DNA of 64,000 bases from DASRAA01 sp963814165 (GCA_963814165.1 CAWFBW010000008.1:310001-374000), one strand, 5' to 3'. Positions 8,000 through 18,750 are shown, counted from the first letter of the stretch. Notes: generated by a model not told the origin, from the sequence alone. Numbers and translations are program-made.

Positions 8000-9829
8000 C
8001 TATGTGAATCGAAAATTCGCCGTCGCGACACGCGAACGATGCACGCAGGAAGTTCGGAAGAACTCTGGTGCCGGGAGGGGGGGTCGAACCCCCACGAGGT
8101 GATAAGCCTCGGCGGATTTTGAGTCCGCTGCGTCTGCCAGTTCCGCCATCCCGGCGTTGTGCGAAATTGCCGTAAGAACTGGGATTACGGCTGCAAATTC
8201 AGTATCGCACAGCAATGATGCGTCTGCCAGTCGCCGCTTGCAGGTGCACGTCGAGCAGGTTCGGCTGGGTTCGAGAGTGAATGAGGAACTACTATCATAA
8301 GTTCCATTACTGGGTTCTTCAACCGCGCTAGAGTCTGAAGGCGTGGCAGAGATACGGCCAAGCGCTGGCTTGGACATCACGGCGGATTTGTCGGTAACAG
8401 AGGGCTTAACCATGACGCGATAAAGTACCGACGCATGCGGTCTCAGGGTCACTTTCAGAGCGGCCCCGCCGCCCAATTCTTTCGAACTCCACAAGTCGCG
8501 AACCGAGTACGTCGCTTTCGGAAGCCCAAGATTTTCCCAATCGTAGCCGAGAGTTTGTTCCTTGTCGGCTAGGTTGAATACAGCTACGTAGTACCCGCGG
8601 CCGTCGTCGGGCCTCGAGATCCACACCGTTTCGGTAGCCGTGGAAATGACCGGCTTGCGCCCAGACGCATGTTGATTCACCTCGAGCACTTCGGCGTTGG
8701 TCAAGAGCTTGGTCGTCCAATCATCGCTGGAGGGCAGGTCTCCGCCCATCATGAGCGGCGACTGGAAGATGCACCACAGCGTCATCAGCGTGACTTGTTC
8801 GTCGCGTGTGAGTTTGGAGCCACGAGCCGGGCCGCCGTCGCCAGGACTCGGACTTAGGTGCCCCAGCGGCAGCATATCCGCGTCGGGCCAGCGGCCGGGG
8901 ACTCGGAAGAACGTCCACTTGGCGGCGGTATCGAACTGCGCCCTCACGCCCTGCGACCAGGCTTTGTCCGGCAACGGCCCCCAGTGGTCCCAGAAATCGT
9001 CGGAGATGCGCCACATCTCGGCGTAATCTGAAACCACCTTAGCGTGGTTTACCGACGTCGGACCGGGCGAGAGGCTCAGCACCATTCCGCGGCCGGAAGA
9101 TTGGATGGCCTGCCCGAGCATGCGAATCTCTTCGGGCTTGTAAGGATGGTCAGCGATGCAGTCGGCCTTGATGAAATCTACTCCCCAACTGGCGTAGAGC
9201 CTGGTGATGGAGTCGTAATAAGCCTGTCCCGAGGGTGCCGGTTGCACACCATACATGTACGTGTTCCAGGGACAGGTGTCGTCTTCGATGGCAGCTTCGT
9301 TGGCAGTGTACGAAGATGCCTCAATACGCGTCTTCTTCGACACGGCCTCGCGGGGAATGCCGCGCAGGATGTGAATGCCGAACTTCAGGCCCAGCGAGTG
9401 TATGTAGTCGGCGAGGGGCTTGAAGCCTGCCCCGTTGGCAGCCGAAGGAAAACGGTTTACCGCCGGAATAAACCGTCCGTTTTTGTCGAGTGCAAATTTC
9501 AACTCGGCGGGCTTGACTCCGGGGTTCTCCAGGTACCAACCTTCATCGATGACCACATATTGCCACCCGAACTGCTTCAAGTGCTTGGCCATCCATTCGG
9601 CGTTGGCGCGGACTTGGGCCTCGTTGATGCTCTCGCCATAGGAATCCCAACTGTTCCATCCCATGGGTGGCGTAGGAGCCAGCAGCTTATGTTCGCGCGT
9701 CGGCAACTGCTGGCTCACCGCCATTGGCAGAGCCATCAGCAGCACGCAGCAGACGAGCATGCAGGGCATAAAACTTCGAATACTTGGAGCGAGTCGCGAC
9801 GAACCACGCACACATGTTGACAAACGCAT
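8000..9829 (-). CDS. GH27-type alpha-galactosidase-like glycosidase, secreted
   Basis: From ATG 9829 (MRLSTC...) there is a signal peptide ending near MAVSQQ; a TTG at 9823 has better spacing to AAGGAG and could be the real start. The catalytic barrel begins with TPPMGWNSWDSYGE and VVIDEGWY, with the nucleophile motif VDFIKADC and the later WRISDDFWDHWG, then a beta-sandwich ending around PHASVLYRV. These are GH27 hallmarks (alpha-galactosidase / N-acetylgalactosaminidase). The frame does not stop where the family does. It runs on as Ser/Thr-rich sequence and through the tRNA-Leu to TAG at 8000. Stops in other frames near 8180-8295 would end the protein before the tRNA, so the true 3' end is probably near 8200-8400. 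Confidence 0.8.
   Translation of the reverse strand: MRLSTCVRGSSRLAPSIRSFMPCMLVCCVLLMALPMAVSQQLPTREHKLLAPTPPMGWNSWDSYGESINEAQVRANAEWMAKHLKQFGWQYVVIDEGWYLENPGVKPAELKFALDKNGRFIPAVNRFPSAANGAGFKPLADYIHSLGLKFGIHILRGIPREAVSKKTRIEASSYTANEAAIEDDTCPWNTYMYGVQPAPSGQAYYDSITRLYASWGVDFIKADCIADHPYKPEEIRMLGQAIQSSGRGMVLSLSPGPTSVNHAKVVSDYAEMWRISDDFWDHWGPLPDKAWSQGVRAQFDTAAKWTFFRVPGRWPDADMLPLGHLSPSPGDGGPARGSKLTRDEQVTLMTLWCIFQSPLMMGGDLPSSDDWTTKLLTNAEVLEVNQHASGRKPVISTATETVWISRPDDGRGYYVAVFNLADKEQTLGYDWENLGLPKATYSVRDLWSSKELGGGAALKVTLRPHASVLYRVMVKPSVTDKSAVMSKPALGRISATPSDSSAVEEPSNGTYDSSSSFTLEPSRTCSTCTCKRRLADASLLCDTEFAAVIPVLTAISHNAGMAELADAADSKSAEAYHLVGVRPPLPAPEFFRTSCVHRSRVATANFRFT
8066..8155 (-). tRNA. tRNA-Leu (anticodon CAA)
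   Basis: Read on the minus strand, the gene begins GCCGGGA and ends TCCCGGC followed by an encoded CCA (90 nt with CCA). The anticodon arm GCGGA-CTCAAAA-TCCGC presents CAA, decoding UUG. A long class II variable arm (CGAGGCTTATCACCTCG) and a T arm GGGGGTTCGACCCCC are present. It lies inside the open reading frame of the preceding glycosidase. Confidence 0.95.
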
Positions 9830-9909
9830 CTCCTTGGCTGCACCGGTAGGCGTGGAACGAAATGAGCGGCGCTCTTCCGGCAATTGCGATTCACCCATAA
9901 AATACATCG

Positions 9910-12684
9910 ATGGAGACCAACCCGCCATTGTGGGGCGCCGCCAACCAGGCGGAGCGGCTGGCCGAGTTGTCGGCAAAGACTACCGATGCCAAACAAAGAA
10001 GCTCCGTTGCGCCGCGATGTTCGCTCGCTGGGCATCCTGCTGGGTCGCGTTCTGATTGAGCAGGCTGGGTCGGAATTGTTCGACACGGTAGAACGTTTGC
10101 GGCGGCTGCTGATCCAGCATCGCGAACGCAAGGCCAACGCGCCCGGCGAAGAAATGGTCCTGCTGCAGGAGGCCCGGGCCGCAGTCGGCGGCCTCGATCT
10201 CGAAACCGCCTACCGGGTTGCAAAGGCGTTTGCCGCCTACTTCGAGTTGACCAACCTGGCCGAGACCAATCATCGCAAGCGCCGTCGTCGGGCGGGCCAG
10301 CTGCATCGCGAAGAGCCGCCCCTTCCGGGCTCATTCCGCGGAACGCTCCTCCGCATGAAGCAGGCCGGCATCTCCTTGGAGAGGGCTCTCGAAGCCTTGC
10401 GTGAAGTGGAAGTGCAGCCGGTCTTCACGGCTCATCCTACGGAGATTACTCGGCGCGCGGTCTTGCTGAAGCGGCGTCGCATCGCCGCCGAGCTGGAGAA
10501 GCTCGATCAGCTTCCACTATCCGACATCCAGGCCCGCGCCGGCGAAGAGCTGATCCAGAGTGAAATTACAGCGCTGTGGCAAACCGACGAAGTGCGCCTG
10601 CAGCGTCCCACCGTGCTCGATGAAATTCGCACCGGCATCAGCTACTACGTTATGACGCTGTTCGACGCGGCTGAAAAGAGTCTACGAGGGAATTGCCGCC
10701 GACTTCCTCGAAGTTTACGGCGCCGATGTCGAGATGTTCTCGCTGCCGGTTTGCCTGAAGTTCGGGTCGTGGATCGGCGGCGACCGCGACGGCAATCCGT
10801 TTGTAACGCCTGCGTGTACCCGGGAAGCTCTGGAACTGGCGAGAGGCATGGTACTGGCGCATTACATGCAAGATCTTGCGCTGGTCGTGAGGCGGTTGAC
10901 CGTTTCGGCGCATCAGGTAGCAGTGTCGCAGGAACTCCTGTCGAGGCTTGAAAAGTATGAGCGCGAGGTCGCCGAGCCGGCAGCCGAGCTGTCGCGTACT
11001 CCCGCCGCGGAGGCTTACCGTCGCCTCCTGCTGATGATGGGAACACGGCTTCGCTACGCCCGTGAGCAGCGTTCACACTCGGCCGCATACCTGCGGGCGG
11101 ATGAATTTGCGGAAGACCTCATGATTGTTCACCGCAGCCTGTGCGGTAGCGGCGGAGAGAGGCTGGCGAAAGGGCTGCTTGACCCGCTGCTCTGCAAGTT
11201 GCGCACGTTTGGTTTTCGTCTGCACACTCTCGACATCAGGCAGAATGCCCGGATACACCAGCAGGCGCTCTTTGAGGTCGCGGAGGTCAACGGTTCGCAA
11301 GACGACGGCTCGCGCATGAGCGGTTTGTCGCCGGAGAGCTTGGAATTGCTGGCCACATTTCGGACCGTCGCCGAGGCGAAGGTCAGCTACGAGCCCGAGG
11401 CCATCGTGCGCTATATCATCAGCGGCGCAGAACGGGAAGGCGACGTTTTCGCGGTATTGCGGCTCGGAGCTTTGTCCGGCGTGCGGGCGGAAGGGACCGC
11501 GGACGATCCCGGCTTGATGCCAGTTCCACTGTTCGAATCCATCGAGGCGCTACAAAACGCTCCCGAGGTCATGCGTCGGGTATGGACCTCAGCCGAGTAC
11601 AGAGTCTTGCTGCCTTCCTGGAATGGCTGGCAGGAAGTGATGTTGGGCTACTCCGACTCCAATAAAGACGGAGGCATGCTCACCAGTACATGGGAGCTGC
11701 ACAAGGCGCACCGGGTGCTGCACCAGGTAGCCCGCGAGTGCGGCGTGAAGCTGCGGCTCTTCCACGGGCGGGGCGGCACCGTCGGGACGTGGCGGCGGGC
11801 CCACCCACTCCGCCATCCTCGCGCAGCCCGTTGGCGATTTCACCGGCCACATTCGCATCACCGAGCAGGGCGAAGTTCTGAACTGGAAGTACGCCGATAC
11901 TTCGCTGGCCGAATGGAACCTGGAAATCCTGGTTGCTGCCAGCTTCGGCGCGCTGGTGCGCCCGACCACAGCTTTGCAACGCGACGAAGCGGAATGGGCC
12001 GCGCCAATGGAGGAGCTTTCGCTGGCGGCGTTTCACCATTACCGGCAGAACATCGCCGAGAACCCGGAGGTTCTGCAGTACTTCGAGCAGGCCACTCCGG
12101 TCAACGAAATGGATCTGGCGCGCATCGGTTCACGCCCGGCGCGGCGCGGCGGAAGCAGCCGGTTGGAGGACTTGCGCGCCATCCCATGGGTATTCGGCTG
12201 GATGCAGAGCCGGCACGCCGTTCCGGCGTGGTTCGGCGTCGGTTACGCCCTCGAACGCTACTCGGAACGGGGAGCGAACGAGGAGAAAGTGCTGCGCGAG
12301 ATGGCAAAAGGGTTCCCGCTCTTCTTCGACATGGTGCGGAATATTGAGATTGCGATGGCCAAGGCGGACTTTTCCATCGCGCGACTTTACGCCTCGCTGG
12401 TGGACGACCAAGATCTTCGCGAGCGGGTGTACACAATGCTGGCGGAGGAATTTGAACGTGCGCAGCGAGTGCTCCTGCACATTACCGGGCAGAAGGAACT
12501 GTTGGAACGCAATCCAGTGCTGGCGCGATCAATCCGTCTGCGAAACCCCTATGTGGATCCGATGAGTTTGATTCAGGTGGAGTTACTGCGCCGGAAACGC
12601 AACGGCGAACAGAGCGCCGAACTGGACTATGCCATCGGTACCACTATGAATGGAATTGCCGCCGGCCTGCACAACACCGGCTGA
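9910..12684 (+). CDS. ppc: Phosphoenolpyruvate carboxylase, frame broken by three insertions
   Basis: Carboxylates PEP to oxaloacetate (anaplerosis). Starting at ATG 9910 (METNPPLWGAANQAERLAEL), the gene reads through three frames, with single-base insertions near 9985 (GCCAAACAAAG), 10678 (AAAAGAGTC) and 11785 (GTCGGGACGTGG). Without them the gene is 924 codons including stop, the usual PEPC size. Catalytic landmarks are FTAHPTE (about residue 175), SWIGGDRDGNP, GYSDSNKDGG and FHGRGGTVG, the last directly at the third break, followed in the next frame by RGGGPTHSAILAQP. The C-terminus AIGTTMNGIAAGLHNTG is the classic PEPC end. It is divergent from the GH27 gene. Breaks are most likely base-call errors. 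Confidence 0.9.
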
Positions 12685-12755
12685 GTGGCCAAAAGAAACA
12701 GTGGCGAATTCCGGGAAGGAATTCGCCACTTGGCTCTTCGGCAACGTTGCAGCTT

Positions 12756-14990
12756 CTAGAACAGCCGTCCGATGCGGAAGAAGAACTTCCGGTGGCCGGT
12801 GTCGCCGTAGGCATACGCTGCTTCCACCGGTCCAAAGATGGTGTTGACGACAATGCCCACCGATCCGTCAGTGGGGAAGCCCGAGGCCTTGTTTAAGGCA
12901 TACGAAGGCTGGTTGTAAACCTGCGCCGCTTCGTATACGCCTAGGAAATAGATGCCGCCGCCCAGCAACGGAGGCAACTTCGCCAACTGCCGCAGGTAGC
13001 CCACTTGGAATAGGAAATATTCATCCATCAGCAGTTCATTTTGCCCGTAGGCCACCAGAAGCTGAGAGCCACCCAGCGAAAACTGGGGCAGGCTGGTCTG
13101 ATGGTTGAAAGTGGTTCCGAAAAAGCCGGCAAGGAACACCGACGACGGCTCGCTGATCTTAAAGAAGTTCCGCGAGCCGACTTCCAGTGACGGGAACGAG
13201 CTTGGAGGCAGCGGATTGGCGTTCGAATAGAGGAAAGTGGCATCGAGAGCCGACCCCTTACGAGGGATCACTGCATTGTCCAACGTATTCAACCTGAATT
13301 GGACCCTGGCATCCGCAAAGGCTCCAGACAAGCTGGGCAACAAATTCTCGTTTCCGCTTTGTCGTGAGAAGTTTTCCCATCCGCCTTCGTAGCCTACACG
13401 CAACTCACTCACATTTCCGAACTGATACCCCACGTCAATGCCGCCTCCTAGAATGTTTCTACGGTACTCAGATGTCAGCGTGTTGTCTTGGTAGACGTAG
13501 AAAGGATTGCTATCGGCTACTCCCCTGGGCGCGACGAACCAGTGGGTCGTGGGAGTGAAGGGATGGTAATACTCCGACCTCAACCCGTACTCGGAGAACA
13601 AAATGATGTCGGTGCGCCATTCCGAACGAAAGCCTCCGAGATTCAGCCAATTGAATCTTGCTCCCAGGTTGAACTGAACGTTCTTGAGACTGGCGCCGTC
13701 TATCAAGATCAGCGGGAGAACATAAGGCGGACCGTAAGTGGTTTCCTCGGCCTTCACCTCCAGGCCTTGTTGACCATTTCGTTCGACGAACTGATAGTTC
13801 AGGTTTGACAACTGTCCCATGCCTTTGAGGCGCATGATCTCGGTATCCAATTCGTTGTAGTCGACAGGTTTGCCGACAACGTCTGCGAATTGCTCCTCGA
13901 CCCGCTCTGCAAGATACCCGTTGACTCCCTTGACCGCTACGAAAGTCGGAACCGGCGGATTGACAATACGGCGGGCGTTGCGTTCGGCCAGGTACTGGTT
14001 CCAGGTTGCGTCGTCCACCGCATAGGCCATCAGCACCTTGGACTTGGCGGCGGCGGCATCGTATCCCGCCTTGATGATGGCGTCAGCGTCGTTAAAGCTT
14101 AACGCTCCCCACTTCTGCACCGGAACCGAGAGAAGGACGTCCGCCATCTCCATGCTCTGTAGCTCATTGGCGCTTATCATCACCGAGATCGACTGGCCAA
14201 GCACAGCGAACGAAGACAGATTGGCGTCGGGCTTCAGTGTTTCCTCAGCTAGGTGAACTCCAAGGACGATGTCGGCGCCCATCTTTTTCGCTACTTGGAC
14301 GGGAAGGTTCTCCATCAGCCCGCCATCGGCGTAAATGGCGCCGTCATCCCGAACCGGCGAAAAGATACCCGGCAGTGACATGGTGGAACGCAGCGCCAGA
14401 GACAACGAGCCGCTGCGGAAGACGTGAGCTTTGCCGCTCACCAAGTCGGTGGCTACGCAGGCGAACGGAATCGGAAGGTCGTTGAAGTTCTTGATTCCTG
14501 AGTACGGAGCAGCGACCTTGTCCAGAATCAGCGAGACCTGCTGCCCCGAGTTGAACCCCTCGGGAAATTGCAATCCCTTGCGCAATCCAAACTCGAGGCT
14601 GTTGGGATAGGCGCGGGCATCTTCTTTGCGGCGAAACGACTTGTCTTCAAAAGGCGTTTGTCCTGCCATTACCTGGTCCCAGTTGATTCCGTTCACCACC
14701 TGGCGAAGCTCAGCGGCATTGCGCCCGGTGGCGTACACTCCGCCAACCAAGCCGCCCATGCTGGTACCAGAGACGTAGTCCACGGGAATGTGGTGCTCCT
14801 CCAGCCAGGTAATCACACCCACGTGCGCCAAGCCGAGTGCGCCGCCGCCCTGCAAGGCGAGGCCGAGGGTGGGCCTGCTTTTGGCAGGCGCGGTCTGCTG
14901 GGCGAAACTTGGCATCGAAGCCATGAAAAGGACAGACGCCATGGCCAGCGGAAACAGACGAGAATGAATGGCGCTTCGGAATAGTTTCAT
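12756..14990 (-). CDS. Patatin-like phospholipase with C-terminal outer-membrane barrel
   Basis: 744 residues from ATG 14990, with a signal peptide (MKLFRSAIHS... ending SFAQQ). The patatin domain has the oxyanion loop QGGGALG (47-53), nucleophile elbow GTSMG (Ser77) and DGG with Asp222, i.e. a Ser-Asp dyad lipase. It is followed by a POTRA-like segment (VKGVNGYLAERVEEQFADVVG...) and a BamA/Omp85-like barrel ending in an aromatic HRKFFFRIGRLF. The order patatin-POTRA-barrel matches PlpD-type (type Vd) autotransporters, which export their own lipase domain. In-frame codons upstream of 14990 lack a signal peptide and are not used. The gene stands alone. Confidence 0.88.
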   Translation of the reverse strand: MKLFRSAIHSRLFPLAMASVLFMASMPSFAQQTAPAKSRPTLGLALQGGGALGLAHVGVITWLEEHHIPVDYVSGTSMGGLVGGVYATGRNAAELRQVVNGINWDQVMAGQTPFEDKSFRRKEDARAYPNSLEFGLRKGLQFPEGFNSGQQVSLILDKVAAPYSGIKNFNDLPIPFACVATDLVSGKAHVFRSGSLSLALRSTMSLPGIFSPVRDDGAIYADGGLMENLPVQVAKKMGADIVLGVHLAEETLKPDANLSSFAVLGQSISVMISANELQSMEMADVLLSVPVQKWGALSFNDADAIIKAGYDAAAAKSKVLMAYAVDDATWNQYLAERNARRIVNPPVPTFVAVKGVNGYLAERVEEQFADVVGKPVDYNELDTEIMRLKGMGQLSNLNYQFVERNGQQGLEVKAEETTYGPPYVLPLILIDGASLKNVQFNLGARFNWLNLGGFRSEWRTDIILFSEYGLRSEYYHPFTPTTHWFVAPRGVADSNPFYVYQDNTLTSEYRRNILGGGIDVGYQFGNVSELRVGYEGGWENFSRQSGNENLLPSLSGAFADARVQFRLNTLDNAVIPRKGSALDATFLYSNANPLPPSSFPSLEVGSRNFFKISEPSSVFLAGFFGTTFNHQTSLPQFSLGGSQLLVAYGQNELLMDEYFLFQVGYLRQLAKLPPLLGGGIYFLGVYEAAQVYNQPSYALNKASGFPTDGSVGIVVNTIFGPVEAAYAYGDTGHRKFFFRIGRLF

Positions 14991-15548
14991 GAACAAAGTC
15001 CTGCCTTCCGGTGCCGGTGCACCAGGTTGAACCGCCCTTCTGTCGCCTTGCTCGCACTTGTCGTCGCGCACCAAGAGCGCTCGCCAGGCACGTGCCCGGC
15101 TGGTCAGGAAGGGATACGGATACCTACAGACTAAGGGTTTAGAGGCGAAGATGCCAGCCTGAGGCATTGCTGCGAAGTTGCAGTTGTCCAAAACGACCTA
15201 AAATTACTGTCGGTCAGGGTACCCGGGTTGCTGAAACAATGGCTGGCCAGCTATTTCCGTGGGGCGTATCACATAAAAAGCGGTTATGATGAAGGGACGC
15301 TAACCGCGACCCAAGAACCCTGAACGATATGCCGCTGTGCAGTCCTTGGCCGGTTGGTGACGAATTTTCAGTCCTGCCCGTGACGGCTCAGTTGCGCCAA
15401 ATCATGTGAGGCCAGCGACGCTTGCAACTTGGAAAGGCACGCTCCCCCCAGGTGTGCGATGTACGAACGTCCGCGAGTCTCCGGTAACTGAGGCGCGCCG
15501 AAAATCTAGAAGACAAAGTGAAAACTGCATTTTGAGAAAGAGGGTAAC
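14991..15548. other. Divergent intergenic region without a recognised feature
   Basis: About 560 bases separate the start of the patatin gene (minus) from the DUF481 gene (plus). They must hold both promoters, but I find no clear sigma70 boxes, no RNA gene and no convincing short ORF. A weak TTGCTG-18-TATTTC pair near 15230 is the only candidate. Confidence 0.4.
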
Positions 15549-16607
15549 GTGTTGAAAAATTTCGGTTCTGTCGGGCTCGCGTTGATCATGTTTGCCGCGA
15601 CGGCATCCTACGCAGAGCAAGTAACGCTGAAGAATGGCGATCACCTGACGGGCTCAATCGTCAGCATGGACGGCAAGAAGCTAGTAATCAAGACCACCTA
15701 TGCCGGCGAAGTGCCCATCGACTGGTCCGAGGTGACCGAGTTCTCGTCGGACAAGCAGCCCATCGTGGTAACCAAGGCCGATAAGCAGTTGGTGTCGGGC
15801 ACCGTGGCGTCGGAAGGTCCGAACGTCCTGGTCACCACCACCCAGGGCGTTCAAACCGTGCCCCGGGCGGATGTGGCCACCATGCGTTCGCCCGCCGACC
15901 AGGCTGCCTACGAGAAGTCGCTGCATCCTGGAATGATGGAAGGATGGACAGGCGGCGGCAACGTTGGCTTCGCGCTTGCTCGCGGCAACAGCGACACCAC
16001 CAACCTCGCGTTGGGATTCAATGCCCTGCGCAAGACCACCACCGACTCGTGGACAGTAAATGCGGCATCGATTTACACCACCGACGGCAATCTGGGAATC
16101 ACCTCGGCCAATCAGTTGGGCGGACTGATCCGCTACGATCACAACCTGAACAAGAAGCTGTTCGTGTACGGCGTGTTTACTGGAATGTACGATGAGCTGC
16201 AGCAGCTCAATTACCGCATCATGCCAGGCGGCGGCCTCGGCTTCCACGCCATCGCCACTCCGAAAACCACGCTCGACTTGCTCGGTGGCCTCGGGTACAC
16301 GCGTGAAAGTTATTACACTGGCCCCCCGAACAACTTGTTCACACTGACCGTGGGTGACGAGTTTGCGTATAAGATCACTTCAACTACCTCGATAACGCAA
16401 AACCTCTACTATCTGCCCTCGCTCAACGACACCAGTAACTACCGCGTCAACTTCAGCGCCGGTATCGCCACCAAGCTGAACGGATGGATGACGGCCAACG
16501 CTAACTTCCTGGACCAGTACGTCAACCAGCCGGTTCCGGGCAACAAGTACAACAACATTCTGTTCACCACCGGGCTTGGCTTCACCTTCGGAGGCGCGAA
16601 GAAATAA
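15549..16607 (+). CDS. DUF481 outer-membrane protein
   Basis: 352 residues beginning at GTG 15549 with GAGGG 5 bases upstream, and a signal peptide ending SYAEQ. Residues ~22-115 contain two strand-rich modules (VTLKNGDHLTGSIVSMDGKK, repeated as VSGTVASEGPNVLVTT) of the kind that precede DUF481 domains. Residues ~130-352 form the DUF481 beta-barrel with alternating strands (GGNVGFALARGNSDTTNLAL), ending LGFTFGGAKK. DUF481 proteins such as YdiY are predicted outer-membrane barrels of unknown function. The gene stands alone. Confidence 0.85.
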   Translation: MLKNFGSVGLALIMFAATASYAEQVTLKNGDHLTGSIVSMDGKKLVIKTTYAGEVPIDWSEVTEFSSDKQPIVVTKADKQLVSGTVASEGPNVLVTTTQGVQTVPRADVATMRSPADQAAYEKSLHPGMMEGWTGGGNVGFALARGNSDTTNLALGFNALRKTTTDSWTVNAASIYTTDGNLGITSANQLGGLIRYDHNLNKKLFVYGVFTGMYDELQQLNYRIMPGGGLGFHAIATPKTTLDLLGGLGYTRESYYTGPPNNLFTLTVGDEFAYKITSTTSITQNLYYLPSLNDTSNYRVNFSAGIATKLNGWMTANANFLDQYVNQPVPGNKYNNILFTTGLGFTFGGAKK

Positions 16608-16935
16608 GTCCCGTCTGATGATTGCGGTCGTTTGCACCGGTTTTGAAGGGGCGCAGCTTTGGCTGCGCCGCAAAGGTCCTTCGTGTTTGTCATCAAGGGG
16701 GCTTCAGCCCCCGAGGGATCTGCTTTCCCCATCTGTCCGCGGCTTGTTTTGCTTTGCCGCACTATTTTTGTAATCCCTCGTCCGCCAGGCGGACGGGGGA
16801 TCTGCTTTTACAACCTCCGTAGGGGGCCGCTCAATCTCGAAAACTCTGCTTTACCCTCGCAGCCAATCTCCGTATTCTTAAACGACGTAATTTCCCCGCC
16901 GGTGGGTATTCGCTTGATGGAGGCAACCACAGAAA
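16608..16935. repeat. Three REP-like palindromes with a shared tail
   Basis: Intergenic hairpins at 16650-16669 (GGCGCAGC/GCTGCGCC, 4-base loop), 16697-16712 (GGGGGCT/AGCCCCC) and 16779-16795 (CGTCCGC/GCGGACG). The second and third are each followed by the same GGGATCTGCTTT motif, so they are two diverged units of one repeat type. The first may also serve as the DUF481 terminator. No gene is seen in this stretch. Confidence 0.6.
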
Positions 16936-18322
16936 TTGGCCGTAGCTAACGTACCCGCCCTCGTTCCGGCGATCGCCGGCCCCCCGAAGAAATCAGCCAA
17001 GCTGACTCTCTGGCCTTTGGTGGCCGCGACGTTTTTCATGGTCTGCGGCGGCGCCTACGGCATTGAAGATGTCGTGCATGGCGCCGGCTATCGGCGCGCA
17101 ATCCTCATCCTGCTGCTCACGCCGATTCTCTGGAGCCTGCCCACCGCCTACATGATCGGCGAATTGTCGAGCGCTCTGCCCGAAGAGGGAGGCTTTTACG
17201 CCTGGGTCCGCCGCGCCATGGGTGATTTCTGGGGTTTTCAGGAAGCCTGGCTCTCGCTGGTGGCCAGCATCTTCGACATGGCTATCTATCCCACGCTGTT
17301 TGTGCTTTATCTTTCGCGGCTGTTTCCGTGGTTCGGAGTAAACAATCGCGGCGTCATCGTTGGCCTGGCGGTGGTCATCGTCTGCGCCTTCATGAACATC
17401 GCTGGAATCCGCGTAGTGGCAACGACCTCCATCTGGCTGTTCTTCCTGCTTTCAGCGCCATTTGCGGCCATCGTGATTCTGGCGCCGTTCAAGTACGGCG
17501 CGTTGGCGAACGCAGTCACCACTCCCACAACGTCGCACATCGACATCATCGGCGGCCTGCTGATTGCCATGTGGAACTACATGGGCTGGGACAACGCCTC
17601 GACCATCGCCACGGAAGTCAAGAACCCGCAGCGCACGTATCCTCGCGCGATGATGGCGGCGGTCGCTCTGGTCTCGGTGACCTACATCCTGCCTGTCGCG
17701 GCCATGGCCATGACCAAACTGAGTCCTACAGCGTGGGAGACCGGATCCTGGGCCGATGTGGCGGAATTGATGGGCGGCCCGTTGTTGCGAATTGCCCTGG
17801 TGCTGGGCGGCATGATGAGCGCCTTCGGCATGTTCAATGCGCTGGTGATGAGCTACTCGCGCCTGCCTTTGGCCATGGCGCAGGACGGAATGCTTGCCCG
17901 CCGTCTTCAGCAAAGTCACCAAGCGCACCGATGCCCCTTGGGTTGCCATCCTCGTGTTGGCCACCGGATGGGCGTTGTCTCTCGGTCTGGGCTTCGAGCG
18001 ACTGGTGACCATTGATATTTTGCTGTATGGATCAAGCCTCTTGTTGGAGTTCATCGCGCTGATCGTCCTCCGCATTAAGGAACCAAATCTACCCCGGCCG
18101 TTCAAAGTCCCCGGCGGCCTGTTGGGTGCAGTGCTGATAGGGGTCTTCCCCACGCTGCTACTGGGATTCTCAATTGTGCGTGGCGACCAGGAACACATTC
18201 TGGGACTCAGCAGCCTGGTGTTCGGCCTGTTCCTGATCGCCGCCGGCTTCCTCGCCTACGGCCTCGACCTCGCCCTGCGTCCCGCCCGCTCCGCCCCCCC
18301 GAACTCAGCCAGTTTGGACTAG
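16936..18322 (+). CDS. APC-superfamily amino acid permease, one frameshift
   Basis: A 461-residue transporter (after correction) with about 12 hydrophobic helices. The N-terminus PLVAATFFMVCGGAYGIEDV carries the glycine-rich helix 1 of APC amino acid/polyamine antiporters, and EEGGFYAWVRRAMGDFWGF matches helix 2-3. Start is a TTG at 16936 with GGAGG about 13 bases upstream, which is long; the start is uncertain. A single inserted T near 17901 (ATGCTTGCCC for ATGCTGCCC) splits the frame. The second part resumes as PAVFSKVTKRTDAPWVAIL. Substrate is unknown. A strong terminator follows. Confidence 0.85.
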
Positions 18323-18361
18323 CCGCTGCGTGACCCAACCAACGAACTAACCAACCTGGGT

Positions 18362-18404
18362 GCCCCGTTCTACCGCCCTCTTTTGGCGGTAGGGCGGGGC
18401 TTTT
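18362..18404 (+). terminator. Terminator of the APC permease gene
   Basis: GCCCCG...CTACCGCC pairs with GGCGGTAG...CGGGGC (18362-18400) and is followed by TTTT. Confidence 0.75.
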
Positions 18405-18502
18405 AGCGTCTGCCCCGAGCTGTCGTGGTGCACTCTCTGTGTGCCGCTAACCCGGGAATGAATTCTCGTTTGCGTTTACTCTACGGCGGGGACCCAAACC
18501 GA

Positions 18503-18546
18503 GGCCCGGAGGGCCGATATATTTAAGCCCAGTGCTTCAGCACTGG
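18503..18546. repeat. Paired intergenic palindromes
   Basis: GGCCC/GGGCC (18503-18515) and CCAGTGC/GCACTGG (18529-18546) lie side by side. This layout resembles palindromic intergenic repeats I associate with Acidobacteriota genomes, a memory-based remark that needs a search. The wider gap 18323-19068 holds only this, the terminator and repeat copy A. Confidence 0.45.
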
Positions 18547-18750
18547 TGACCTGCCCATAAATCCCCGAGTACCGGAGCCGCGCAGCGGGGAAGGGACGCC
18601 ACATCCCCAGAGAAAGGGCGCCACCCGGACGAACGACGGTCCCCTTATCACCACGCCCTGTGTCCTAAGTCCTTTCGCACTGGAAATTCCCTCGCGTAAA
18701 GAAGGGAAAGTGAGGTAAGAGATCGGTGTGCCTTGCGGTCTGCGGCCATG

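Noticed and set aside
8066..8155. MAELADAADSKS-type peptide as protein sequence
   Set aside because: It is the translation of the tRNA-Leu gene.
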